From Verrucomicrobiaceae bacterium (GTDB lineage Bacteria; Verrucomicrobiota; Verrucomicrobiia; Verrucomicrobiales; Verrucomicrobiaceae): DNA of 64,000 bases. The stretch is from the NCBI GenBank assembly GCA_947466075.1, contig CANIBP010000002.1, positions 1 through 64,000 on the forward strand. Reading direction: 5' to 3'. The number at the start of each line of letters is the position of its first letter. Position 1 is the first letter of the stretch. A program made the translations under genes and the position numbers. The notes under the pieces are model-generated. The model ran no database searches and was not told where the DNA came from. It saw nothing but the letters and a program-made list of their open reading frames with translations. Shown piece after piece: positions 7,782 to 15,869 of the stretch.

Positions 7782-9751
7782 GGTTTCGGTTTGGCGGGGG
7801 CGGTGCTGGAGGCGGTGCGGAAGCCGCGGGCGAGTGTAGCCTCATTTGCGGATTCTGGAAAGAGGCGGTCGGTGAGTAAGTGGTCGCTGCTCTTCAGGCC
7901 GAAGTGCCCACCACGAACGACAGGCACCTTGATGTCGATGTAGTCAGGATGTGCGGGCCACTCGCCATCCTGGCTTTCTCCGGAGGTCCATTCGCTGACG
8001 TTGCCGGCCATGTCACACACACCATAGGGGCTGACGTCCTGAGTGATGCGGGTGATGGGAGCCCAGAGATTGTAGCCGTCGATGGCGCCACCTCGACCCT
8101 TCGGCGTGGCGTTGTAATCGTCACCGAGGTTGGCGGCGTTGTTGCGCGGCTGATTGCCCCATGGATAGCGGAATCCTTTTTCGCCACGGGCGGCTTTTTC
8201 CCATTCCTTCTCCGTGGGCAGGCGCTGACCTTTCCATTTGGCAAAGGCATACGCGTCCCACCAGTCCACCTGGCTCACAGGGGTGTTCAATGTGATGCTT
8301 TCGCCATTGAAGGTGGTGCCAGCTTTCGCTGCCGCATAATAATTGCTCCACTTCGCGGGTTCGTGGCTGGTCTTGGTCTTCGGCTGCAAGGCATGATCGA
8401 ACGCCCCGGGCGCAGCGACTTTCAGCGCCTGTAAGAACTCCGCATACTGGCCGATGGTGACCTCATGCTTGCTGATCCAGAACTCTGGCGGCGTGATTTT
8501 TTCATTCTTCTGATACTCAAAGGTCCCTGCTGGAATACGCACCAGCTCAATGGGCAATGCCGTGGCTTTTACGGTCATGGGAGAGTTTGAGCCGTTCATC
8601 AAGGCACCCAGTGCGGCGACAACCACAAGGATGATGACGACCAACATCCATAGCCACCACGGTTTGTTCCCATGGACATTCACCGGCAGAGTTTCTGCCT
8701 CGATCTTGCGGATGATGCTGCGCTCACGCATGTCATCACGCACATCATCGAGCGCGATGAGCAGGCCGCTCCAGTCATGATTCGCGTCTGCGAGAGACTT
8801 CAGCAAGCCGCTGGCCTTGCCATCAGCAGTCACTTGGCGCAGCAGGTTGAGAAAGGCACGCACGTCAGCCTTGGCATCGCGCGGTTCATCCGCTGTAGGG
8901 CGGAAGATATTCACGATGCTCGCCTGGTGCTCGGCATCGATGTAAATGTCGCGCGGGGCGAGGCTGCGGTGATGATAACCGCGTTCCGTGGCAAACTGCA
9001 TTGCCTCAGCCACTCCGTGCAGCACCTCTGCAAGACGGCGCTCGGTGAGTGTTTCATCCGTTTGTTCGATTTCCGTGAGACTGCGGCCGCGTGGCAGTTC
9101 GCGGGTGTAAAACAGCCAGCCGTTTGCCTCGCCAGCTTCAAACAGCGGCGCGATGCGTGGATGCATCAGTGATGCTTTCACGCGTTCGCGTTCTTTGAAC
9201 TTGGCCACGACTTCCGGCTGCTTCAGGTATTCTGGCTTCAACAGCACCAAGCCTACGGGTCGTTGCACGGCGATTTGCAGCGCACGATACGTTTCCGCTT
9301 CTTTTTCGACGTAAAGCCGCTCCAGCACCTGATAATTGCCGAGCACCGTGCCGGGCGGCATCACTGGTGGCGTTTCATCGGATTCCAAGGGCTTCGTTAA
9401 CAACGGGCGGACACGCTCCAGCAGTTTTTCGAGTGTGTAGGGCCCGTCCTTGAGCACCCTGCCATCCGCGATCTGTTCTTCGAAACCGCTCAAATCGTAA
9501 CGAGTGGTGAATAGCACACGCACCTGAGGAAAACGCGCACGTGCGGCATCACGCAGAGTGAATCCAGTTTCACGCGAAGGGAAAATCGCCTCGGTGATGA
9601 GAATGTCGAGTGCGTCAGCCTTGGCGATCCAAGCGGCGGCCTCACTGGCTTCAGAAAAATCGACAATGGTGAAGCCAGGGAGACTTTCCCTCAGCCAGAT
9701 AGTGCGAGTGCCGCGGAGTGCGGCATTAGAATCAACAAACAAAAGAGTCAT
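7778..9751 (-). CDS. receiver-like / pseudokinase / TM / FGE-sulfatase fusion protein
   Basis: The 657 residues form four parts. Residues 1-120 resemble a response-regulator receiver, but the usual phospho-acceptor position appears to be Glu (LITEA). Residues 140-350 follow the Ser/Thr kinase fold, but the key motifs are lost: no glycine loop, HRD reads H261-R262-S263, HRDxxxxN ends in Asp268, and DFG reads N281-I-F. One membrane helix lies at about 375-394. Residues 405-650 form an FGE-sulfatase (SUMF1-type) domain with ISKHEVTIGQYAEF, RLPTEKEWEKAARG and DMAGNVSEWT, placed in the periplasm. It is probably a signalling or scaffold protein lacking phosphotransfer. FGE-type domains are not all formylglycine-generating; many bind ligands or oxidise other substrates. 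Confidence 0.85.
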   Translation of the reverse strand: MTLLFVDSNAALRGTRTIWLRESLPGFTIVDFSEASEAAAWIAKADALDILITEAIFPSRETGFTLRDAARARFPQVRVLFTTRYDLSGFEEQIADGRVLKDGPYTLEKLLERVRPLLTKPLESDETPPVMPPGTVLGNYQVLERLYVEKEAETYRALQIAVQRPVGLVLLKPEYLKQPEVVAKFKERERVKASLMHPRIAPLFEAGEANGWLFYTRELPRGRSLTEIEQTDETLTERRLAEVLHGVAEAMQFATERGYHHRSLAPRDIYIDAEHQASIVNIFRPTADEPRDAKADVRAFLNLLRQVTADGKASGLLKSLADANHDWSGLLIALDDVRDDMRERSIIRKIEAETLPVNVHGNKPWWLWMLVVIILVVVAALGALMNGSNSPMTVKATALPIELVRIPAGTFEYQKNEKITPPEFWISKHEVTIGQYAEFLQALKVAAPGAFDHALQPKTKTSHEPAKWSNYYAAAKAGTTFNGESITLNTPVSQVDWWDAYAFAKWKGQRLPTEKEWEKAARGEKGFRYPWGNQPRNNAANLGDDYNATPKGRGGAIDGYNLWAPITRITQDVSPYGVCDMAGNVSEWTSGESQDGEWPAHPDYIDIKVPVVRGGHFGLKSSDHLLTDRLFPESANEATLARGFRTASSTAPAKPKP

Positions 9752-9772
9752 GCGTGCAGTGTCGTGTGGCGA

Positions 9773-11113
9773 TCATCTCCCCATGGGCGGGAGGAGCGGA
9801 TTGGCACCGGAGGGAGTAGCGCCCGGCGCGGAACCGAACTCCAGGAGATCGCGGGGCTCAGCGGCCACATCCTGGAGTTTGTTGTTATAGTAGAGACGCA
9901 GCATGTAGCCGTAATATGAACGGCGACCGTGCTGCTGGATTTCGGCGGCGGAAAGTGCCGGCAGGTGATAAATGACATCCAGCGTTTCTTCGCCACTGCC
10001 ACTCCAGTCCACCGGCGCAGACTGCCATGTTTCGATTGGCTCAGGCGCGATGGTTTGTGCCACCTTCGTGCCATTGACCCGGTCGAAGAAAAAGACTTCC
10101 AAGTTCACCGCCTTGCCTTCGATGGGAAGGTTGCCCGCACGGACAATCGGAACGCTCAACACATAGCGCTCGCCAGCGTTCACTTTGAAATCACGCACAG
10201 CCTGACAGGCACCAAGGCGCATCAATTTCTCGCTCTCGATGCCAGCAGCATTTGGAATCAAAGGAGCCGCCACCGCTGCGGAACCACCACCCAGGCGGCG
10301 TGAAGCGAGCTCATAAAAACTGCCCGCTTTCGTCGCGCCCAGCAATTGGATGCGCCGCCAGGAATCCGTGGCCTTGTCCTTGATGCCCATCTGCTCGTAA
10401 GTCTGCGCCATTTCAGCAATGATCGCTGGATGATCGGGCGTGAGTTGATCGGCACGCTTCAAGAGTTCCAAAGCACCCTGCATGTCGCTCATACCACGGA
10501 TTTCCTTGGCAGAGGTCACCACGTAATTCACATCCCGCAGCAATTCCGTGGCTGCATCAGGTTTCGTGGTGGGTGCCGGAGCGGTTGGAGCCACCGTTGT
10601 CGATGAAGGCGCTGGAGGTGTCGTTGCTGTTGCGGGGGGAGCCACTGGAACAAATGAACCCGACGGAACGGCTGAAGGATTGGCAGGCACCGACATGGGT
10701 GCACTGGTTTTGTTGAACGAACCAATCGGTGGCGGTGCGCTGGAAACAGGTGCCGTCACGATGGGAGCCGGTTGTGGCATCAGCGATCCAGGCAACGGCG
10801 GAGCGGTGGAAGCCGTTGGCGGTGCGGCGATCTGCCCGATCTCCGGCACCACACTTAGAGTTGGGGCCGACGGTGGAGACGAAAAAGTCAGCGGGCTTAT
10901 GCCCGAAATGGGAGAACTACTGGCCGTGAGCAGTTTGATCACGATGCCCATCTGCACCACCGCTAGCAGGCAAAGCGTTCCCCAAGCCATCGCCGACGAG
11001 CGATCACGGTCAGGAGTGAGAGTAGAGGAAGGGGGAGTCACGGGTTGCTGAAAAAGACGGCCATGGTACGATTTGGGCCTACCAGTGTCAATACTCCAGG
11101 GTTCTTCGTTCAA
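9773..11113 (-). CDS. membrane-anchored Pro/Ala-rich protein with TPR-like region
   Basis: This 446-residue protein has a short basic N-terminal tail, one membrane helix (about 42-66), a 110-residue Pro/Ala/Thr-rich linker, a TPR-like helical pair (GALELLKRADQLTPDHPAII, then EMAQTYEQMGIKDKA) and a beta-rich C-terminal domain of unknown type. It is 21 bp upstream of the pseudokinase-FGE gene on the same strand and probably acts with it as a periplasmic partner. The start is uncertain. The TTG at 11113 is only 1 bp from the pabB start; a GTG at 11041 or an ATG at 10990 would leave room for promoters. Confidence 0.65.
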   Translation of the reverse strand: MNEEPWSIDTGRPKSYHGRLFQQPVTPPSSTLTPDRDRSSAMAWGTLCLLAVVQMGIVIKLLTASSSPISGISPLTFSSPPSAPTLSVVPEIGQIAAPPTASTAPPLPGSLMPQPAPIVTAPVSSAPPPIGSFNKTSAPMSVPANPSAVPSGSFVPVAPPATATTPPAPSSTTVAPTAPAPTTKPDAATELLRDVNYVVTSAKEIRGMSDMQGALELLKRADQLTPDHPAIIAEMAQTYEQMGIKDKATDSWRRIQLLGATKAGSFYELASRRLGGGSAAVAAPLIPNAAGIESEKLMRLGACQAVRDFKVNAGERYVLSVPIVRAGNLPIEGKAVNLEVFFFDRVNGTKVAQTIAPEPIETWQSAPVDWSGSGEETLDVIYHLPALSAAEIQQHGRRSYYGYMLRLYYNNKLQDVAAEPRDLLEFGSAPGATPSGANPLLPPMGR

Positions 11114-11114
11114 A

Positions 11115-12356
11115 ATGCCGGAAGGTCGCTCCCAGCCGTTGGTTGTTCATGCCTTGGAAACGTCACCCCACCACCGAAGGTGTGATTTTTCTTTCTCACC
11201 TGCTGAAATCGCGGCGCAACTGTGCCAACGCGATGGATTCATCTGGATGGACTCCTCTCTATCCACACCCGGGGCCATCTCCATCCTCAGCGCCGAACCG
11301 GTGGCCATTTTGCAGGGCCACATCGACCACGATTGGGAAACCGTGCGCGGTGCAATGCGCACACCGCGTGCAGCAGCAGGTGGTTTGTACGGCTGGGTCG
11401 GTTATGACGGCCATTTCACCTTCGGCATCTACCCGCACGGCCTCGTTTTTGATCACGACACATCCCAGTGGTTCGAGTTCGGCGATTTCAAATTTCAAAC
11501 CAGCGACTTCAAGCAATCCGTTGCCCCACAACTCCATTTTGCGCCTCAAGTCACCCGCGATGACTTCATCCGCAGTGTCCAGCGCGCGCAGAATTACATC
11601 GCCGCCGGAGATATCTACCAAGTCAACCTCTCCTACCCGTGGAAAGCCGTCTGGCCGCAACACGCGAGCGCTTTGGCGCTCTATTTAAAACTGCGCACCG
11701 TGTCCCCTGCCCCGCACGCCGCCTTCATGCAACTGGCCGGAACGACGGTGCTCTCTGCCTCGCCCGAAACCTTCCTCAGCATGGACGGCACGCGCATCGC
11801 CACCCGTCCCATCAAAGGCACGCGTCCTCGCTTCGTCGGCGATCCCGCCCGTGACAACGCCGCCGTGCGCGAACTCACCGGCTCCGCCAAAGAACGCGCC
11901 GAACTGCTCATGATCACCGACCTCGAACGCAATGATCTTGGACAGGTCTGCGAGTTCGGCAGCGTCTCTGTGCCCGAATTGTGGCGGGTGGAAAGCTTCG
12001 CGCAGGTGTTTCACCTCGTCTCCACCGTCACTGGCACACTTCGCCCTCACGTCGATCACGTCGATGCCTTCCGCGCCTGCTTCCCCGGCGGCAGCATCAC
12101 GGGTGCGCCGAAAAAACGCGCCACTGAGATCATCGCCGAACTCGAACCGCATCCCCGCGGCCTCTACACCGGTGCCATCGGCTGGTTCGGCTTCGACGGC
12201 CGCAGCCAATGGAACATCGCCATCCGCACCGCCGTGCAAAAAGGCGATGAAATCACCTTCCACGTCGGCTCCGGCATCGTCGCCGACTCCGTGCCGGAAA
12301 ACGAGCATGAGGAAACCTTACACAAAGCGGCGGGGATTTTGGCGGCAGCTTCGTGA
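11115..12356 (+). CDS. pabB: aminodeoxychorismate synthase component I (PabB)
   Basis: PabB makes 4-amino-4-deoxychorismate from chorismate, the committed step to p-aminobenzoate and folate. The 413 residues include the PIKGT motif (232-236). Its lysine is the PabB nucleophile and separates PabB from anthranilate synthase TrpE, which has PIAGT. Other chorismate-binding motifs present are AELLMITDLERNDLG and FPGGSITGAPKKRA. I chose ATG 11115; an in-frame TTG at 11073 would add 14 residues. No glutaminase subunit (pabA/trpG) or lyase (pabC) is adjacent. Confidence 0.92.
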   Translation: MPEGRSQPLVVHALETSPHHRRCDFSFSPAEIAAQLCQRDGFIWMDSSLSTPGAISILSAEPVAILQGHIDHDWETVRGAMRTPRAAAGGLYGWVGYDGHFTFGIYPHGLVFDHDTSQWFEFGDFKFQTSDFKQSVAPQLHFAPQVTRDDFIRSVQRAQNYIAAGDIYQVNLSYPWKAVWPQHASALALYLKLRTVSPAPHAAFMQLAGTTVLSASPETFLSMDGTRIATRPIKGTRPRFVGDPARDNAAVRELTGSAKERAELLMITDLERNDLGQVCEFGSVSVPELWRVESFAQVFHLVSTVTGTLRPHVDHVDAFRACFPGGSITGAPKKRATEIIAELEPHPRGLYTGAIGWFGFDGRSQWNIAIRTAVQKGDEITFHVGSGIVADSVPENEHEETLHKAAGILAAAS

Positions 12357-12391
12357 TAAGCGGCGCCCCGCCATACGTTTGTTCACCCCTC

Positions 12392-13171
12392 ATGAAGCGC
12401 CTCACCTTTCTTACCCTTGCCCTCACCGGACTGTTTTCCACCATGATCCACGCCGCCGATGACTCGCGCGTCTATGAACTGCGCATCTACACCTGCAACG
12501 AAGGCAAGCTGGAGGCGCTACTGGCTCGCTTCCGCGATCACACCTGCAAGCTGTTTGAAAAGCACGGTATGGGCAATATCGGTTACTGGGTGCCAGTGGA
12601 TAAGGAGAACGGCTCGGAGACCACGCTGATCTATGTGCTCGAACACAAAAGCCGTGAAGCCGCGAAGGCGAGCTTCAAGGCCTTCGGCGCTGATCCGGAG
12701 TGGAAGGCAGCCGCCAAAGCCAGCGAGGCGAATGGCAAAATTCTCGCGAAAGCACCTGAGTCCATTTTCATGACGCCAACGGATTACTCGCCGCCGCTGA
12801 CCGTCGCTAAGGGTGACAAGCCGCGCGTGTTTGAACTGCGCACCTACACGACGCCCGAAGGCAAACTCAACGACCTGCATGCCCGTTTCCGCGATCACAC
12901 GATGGCGCTCTTCAGCAAGCACGGCATGAGCCACCTAGCCTATTGGGTGCCGACGGACGCAGACAAAGGCGCAGGAACAAAACTGATCTACATCCTCTCC
13001 CACGCCAGCAAGGAAGCTGGCATCGCCTCCTTCACCGCTTTTCGTGCCGATCCTGAGTGGATCAAAGCCAAAGCGGAGAGCGAAAAGAACGGCCCCCTGA
13101 CCATCCAGCCGCAAGCCGAAGGCGTGAAGAGCGTCTACATGAAAGCGACGGACTTTTCGCCGATCCAGTAG
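12392..13171 (+). CDS. secreted tandem NIPSNAP-domain protein
   Basis: The 259-residue protein has a signal peptide (cleavage near IHAAD) and two copies of a NIPSNAP-type ferredoxin-like domain at about 26-125 and 150-255. Each begins VYELRIYT or VFELRTYT and contains R-F-R-D-H-T and KHGM motifs. The two halves look like an internal duplication. NIPSNAP proteins are common exported proteins in this bacterial group and have no settled biochemical role. It starts 35 bp after pabB on the same strand but is functionally unrelated by appearance. Confidence 0.9.
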   Translation: MKRLTFLTLALTGLFSTMIHAADDSRVYELRIYTCNEGKLEALLARFRDHTCKLFEKHGMGNIGYWVPVDKENGSETTLIYVLEHKSREAAKASFKAFGADPEWKAAAKASEANGKILAKAPESIFMTPTDYSPPLTVAKGDKPRVFELRTYTTPEGKLNDLHARFRDHTMALFSKHGMSHLAYWVPTDADKGAGTKLIYILSHASKEAGIASFTAFRADPEWIKAKAESEKNGPLTIQPQAEGVKSVYMKATDFSPIQ

Positions 13172-13227
13172 CGGCGCCTCCAATCTCACAAAGCGTTGAT
13201 AAACAGCGAGTTGATGGCTGAAATTCC

Positions 13228-13418
13228 CGACCTCGGAGGTCGGAGAGCGGAGCCCAAAGGTCGGACTTCACACCTTGGAGCTCGGGTGTCGAAGCCAAGA
13301 GGTCGGCGCTCGAACCTCGGAGGTCCGGCGCTGGAGCAAAAGGGTAGGATGACAGACCCGAAAGGCCGGAACGCCGACCAGAAAGCTGTGCACGCGAAGC
13401 TCCGAGGTGCGCGATCTT
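13228..13418. repeat. nine degenerate tandem units of about 21 bp
   Basis: The sequence divides into about nine units of 20-22 bp with a recurring core (A/G)AGGTCGG, flanked by CC-rich halves. Units begin near 13228, 13250, 13271, 13292, 13313, 13335, 13355, 13376 and 13397. They are imperfect and have no spacers, so this is not a CRISPR array. The open frame running through them (13196-13429) reflects the multiple-of-three period and is not counted as a gene. Confidence 0.7.
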
Positions 13419-13466
13419 CCCAACGCTGAGCAACACTCATCGCCCTCCGCCCGTATGCTGCGGGCC

Positions 13467-14807
13467 ATGATTTCCCTTCGCACGCTCTACCTCGTCCTGT
13501 TTGCCACTTCGCTTCACGCCGCCGCACCCACTTTCGAATGGGTGGCCGCCGGTGGCGGGGCGAAGAGTGACAAGACGCGTGCGGTGACCTTCGATCACGA
13601 AGGCAACGTCTTCCTTGCCGGTGAAACGACGGATGACGGCACCTTCGGCGATCTGAAGCGCACGGGACTCGGCGGGATGGACTTCTTTGTCGCGAAGGTT
13701 TCCAAGGAAGGCCGCTTCCTGTGGGTGCGCAGCCTTGGCGGCAGTCTGGTGGATCGCGGTTACGGCGTGGCGACGGATGCGGCGGGCAACGCCTACGTCA
13801 CCGGCCATTTCCAAAGCACCGATGCCCAGGCGAACGGTCAGCCGCTGCCGAACGCGGGCGATTACGACATCTTCGTGGCCAAATACGATCCCGTCGGCAC
13901 GCTGCTGTGGATTCGCACCGCTGGCGGCAAGGGCTACGACTACGGCCACGGCATCGTGGTCAATTCGAAGGGCGATGTCGTCGTCACTGGCGCTGTGGCG
14001 GGTGAGGCGAAGTTCGGCGACGTCACCGTGAACGCGGGCAGCACCACACGTCCGATCTTCTGCGCGAAATACGATGCCACAGGAACGCTGAAGTGGGTGA
14101 AGACCACCGGCGGCAAGTTCTCCGGCAGCGGGCATGGCGTCGGGGTCGATGGCAAAGACGCAATCTATATAGGAGGCAGTGGCGGCGGCGTGGGCAGCAT
14201 GGGTTCCGTGGTTTTGGAGTCATCTAAAGGCCAGGCGGGTGTCGTGTTGAAACTCAGTCCCGCAGGCGATGGCATCTGGGCCGCCTTCACGCCCGGTGCT
14301 GGCTTCCACGAGATCGCGGTCGATACCGCAGGCCGCACGTGGTGCGCAGGCATGTTCAAAGGCGAACTCAACGGCGGCCCGATCAAGACCACCGGCGACA
14401 AAGACAACGACGGCGTGCTCGCGCACTTCAGCCCCGAAGGCAAACTTGTTTGGAGCCATGCGTTGCAAGGCCCGGCCACCGACTACTGCCTCGGCGTCGC
14501 CACCGACAACACGGGCCGTTGCTTCGTCACCGGCGAGTTTTCCGAGACCGCCACCTTCGCTGGGCAGACGCTCACATCCCAAGGTGCCACGGACATCTAC
14601 ACCGCCGCTTTGAACGAGAAAGGCGAGGTCGAATGGCTGCTCCCGAGCGGTGGAATCAAGGGCGACAACGCTTACACCATGGCCTGGCACCCCTCCGGGA
14701 AGCTAATTATTTCAGGGGCTTGTGTCGCACCTGCGTCATTCGGCGGCCAGACCATAACCTCGCCCGGCGGAGCCGAGGCTTACGGGGCGGTGCTCCGTTT
14801 GAAGTGA
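13467..14807 (+). CDS. secreted SBBP-type beta-propeller repeat protein
   Basis: The 446-residue exported protein has a signal peptide (MISLRTLYLVLFATSLHA). It then contains about seven repeats with the pattern D-x-x-G-N-x-Y-V-T-G, for example DAAGNAYVTGHF, NSKGDVVVTGAV and DNTGRCFVTGEF. This is the SBBP/NHL-like bladed-propeller pattern. Each blade also carries F-V-A-K-Y-D-x-x-G-x-L-W. The function is unknown; such propellers are usually binding modules on the cell surface. ATG 13467 gives a clean signal peptide; 13455 is an alternative four codons upstream. Confidence 0.85.
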   Translation: MISLRTLYLVLFATSLHAAAPTFEWVAAGGGAKSDKTRAVTFDHEGNVFLAGETTDDGTFGDLKRTGLGGMDFFVAKVSKEGRFLWVRSLGGSLVDRGYGVATDAAGNAYVTGHFQSTDAQANGQPLPNAGDYDIFVAKYDPVGTLLWIRTAGGKGYDYGHGIVVNSKGDVVVTGAVAGEAKFGDVTVNAGSTTRPIFCAKYDATGTLKWVKTTGGKFSGSGHGVGVDGKDAIYIGGSGGGVGSMGSVVLESSKGQAGVVLKLSPAGDGIWAAFTPGAGFHEIAVDTAGRTWCAGMFKGELNGGPIKTTGDKDNDGVLAHFSPEGKLVWSHALQGPATDYCLGVATDNTGRCFVTGEFSETATFAGQTLTSQGATDIYTAALNEKGEVEWLLPSGGIKGDNAYTMAWHPSGKLIISGACVAPASFGGQTITSPGGAEAYGAVLRLK

Positions 14808-14820
14808 CCTCATGGCACTA

Positions 14821-14905
14821 AAATCGGTCTTGGAGGCCGGGAAATCGAGGTTTGAGGCCCATTTAGACCGGGAAAACCTGCGTTGACAGGTCCGGCGACC
14901 TCGGG
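14821..14905. repeat. second patch of degenerate 21-bp repeats
   Basis: Four imperfect units of 21 bp begin near 14821, 14842, 14863 and 14884 (AAATCGGTCTTGGAGGCCGG, AAATCGAGGTTTGAGGCCCA and two weaker ones). The period and the GGAGG/GAGGCC core resemble the patch at 13228-13418, on the other side of the beta-propeller gene. The stretch lies between that gene and the 3D-domain gene. Confidence 0.55.
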
Positions 14906-14973
14906 AGCATGCGCGCCCCTCCGTCTGGACCAACCACCCCGGCGAAGCGCGACCCAAACAACCCAACTACGTT

Positions 14974-15474
14974 TTGATCCGAACCACCCTCCTGTGCCTC
15001 GCTGCCTTGTGCGCCTCCGCTTTCGCGGAAGAAGTTAAAAGCTCAACCACAACCCCAGCTGGCACTCCAGGCCAGGTCATTGCAGGCGTCCGAACCACCG
15101 CCTACACCCACGACGAGAGCGATCACATCGAGTACGGAGCCCGCACGGCTGCCGGAACGCTCCTGAAGCACGGCCAGATCCGCAGCGCTGCTGCCGACTG
15201 GTCCATCTACCCGGTGGGCACCGTGTTCCAGATCCAGGGCGATCCCTCGATCTACATCGTCGATGACTACGGTTCCGCCCTCGTTGGCACCAAGACCATC
15301 GACCTCTACAAGCCGAGCTTCAGCTCCATGAACAGCTGGGGCACACGCCGCGTGACCATCCAGGTGCTTAAGTGGGGATCGTTCGCCAAGAGCCTCGCCA
15401 TCTTGAAGCCACGCGCCTTCAAGGCGCCGCATGTCCGCAAGATGGTAGCGAGCATCGAAGCACGCCCAGCCTGA
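14974..15474 (+). CDS. secreted 3D-domain (double-psi beta-barrel) protein
   Basis: This 166-residue protein has a TTG start and a signal peptide ending ASAFAEE. The C-terminal half fits the 3D domain named for three conserved aspartates: GVRTTAYTHDES, then YPVGTVFQIQG and YIVDDYGSALVGTKTIDLY. The domain occurs in MltA-like lytic transglycosylases and in Gram-positive resuscitation-type proteins, so a role in peptidoglycan cleavage is plausible. No second catalytic domain is present. No in-frame ATG exists, so TTG is the best start. A strong terminator follows. Confidence 0.8.
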   Translation: MIRTTLLCLAALCASAFAEEVKSSTTTPAGTPGQVIAGVRTTAYTHDESDHIEYGARTAAGTLLKHGQIRSAAADWSIYPVGTVFQIQGDPSIYIVDDYGSALVGTKTIDLYKPSFSSMNSWGTRRVTIQVLKWGSFAKSLAILKPRAFKAPHVRKMVASIEARPA

Positions 15475-15504
15475 TACTTCCCCCCAAAACCTGAATCCAG
15501 GTTC

Positions 15505-15541
15505 AGCCACGGAGCCGCTCGTCGGTTCTGTGGCTTTTTTG
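15505..15541 (+). terminator. intrinsic terminator after the 3D-domain gene
   Basis: There is a 12-bp stem, AGCCACGGAGCC paired with GGTTCTGTGGCT (two G-T pairs), a 6-7 base loop and a run of T residues directly after. It lies about 30 bp past the stop at 15474. This is the clearest Rho-independent terminator in the window. Confidence 0.9.
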
Positions 15542-15561
15542 TGCTGAGAAGAGATCCCGGC

Positions 15562-15747
15562 CTAAGCCAGCACGCTGTCCGGCACGCGGGCGACGATGCG
15601 GCCTTCGGCATCACGCACCAGGATCTTCCCATGGATGATCTCGGGCGGGTTGCCGATGCCCTTGGCGTAGTCAGCCGCCAGATCCTTGCTGCACCCCAGT
15701 GATTGGCGGATGCGAACGGAAAGCGTTTCAATGTCGATGTCGGTCAT
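15562..15747 (-). CDS. small hypothetical cytoplasmic protein
   Basis: This 61-residue acidic protein has no signal or membrane segment. It begins MTDIDIETLSVRIRQSLG and ends in a short beta-type stretch (KILVRDAEGRIVARVPDSVLA). I do not recognise the family. ATG 15747 was chosen over an upstream in-frame codon because the residues before it look non-coding. It points away from the acyl-CoA synthetase gene and converges on the terminator of the 3D-domain gene. Confidence 0.5.
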   Translation of the reverse strand: MTDIDIETLSVRIRQSLGCSKDLAADYAKGIGNPPEIIHGKILVRDAEGRIVARVPDSVLA

Positions 15748-15869
15748 GAGACCGCTTCCTAACGCCGTCCGATAGCAAAGTCGCGACAAGAATCATCGCG
15801 GCGCAGAAAAGTCCGCGCATGTTTTCTCTCGCATTGCTTGACCAAGCCTTTCTATGATCACCGGATTCC

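Noticed and set aside
13228-13418. Possible CRISPR array
   Set aside because: Units are imperfect, contiguous and about 21 bp with no unique spacers, and there are no cas genes in the window.
13196-13429. 77-residue frame through the 21-bp repeats
   Set aside because: It exists only because the repeat period is a multiple of three; both strands give similar open frames and no start signal is seen.
15505-15541. Riboswitch or small RNA
   Set aside because: A simple stem plus T-run directly after a stop codon is explained by an intrinsic terminator.
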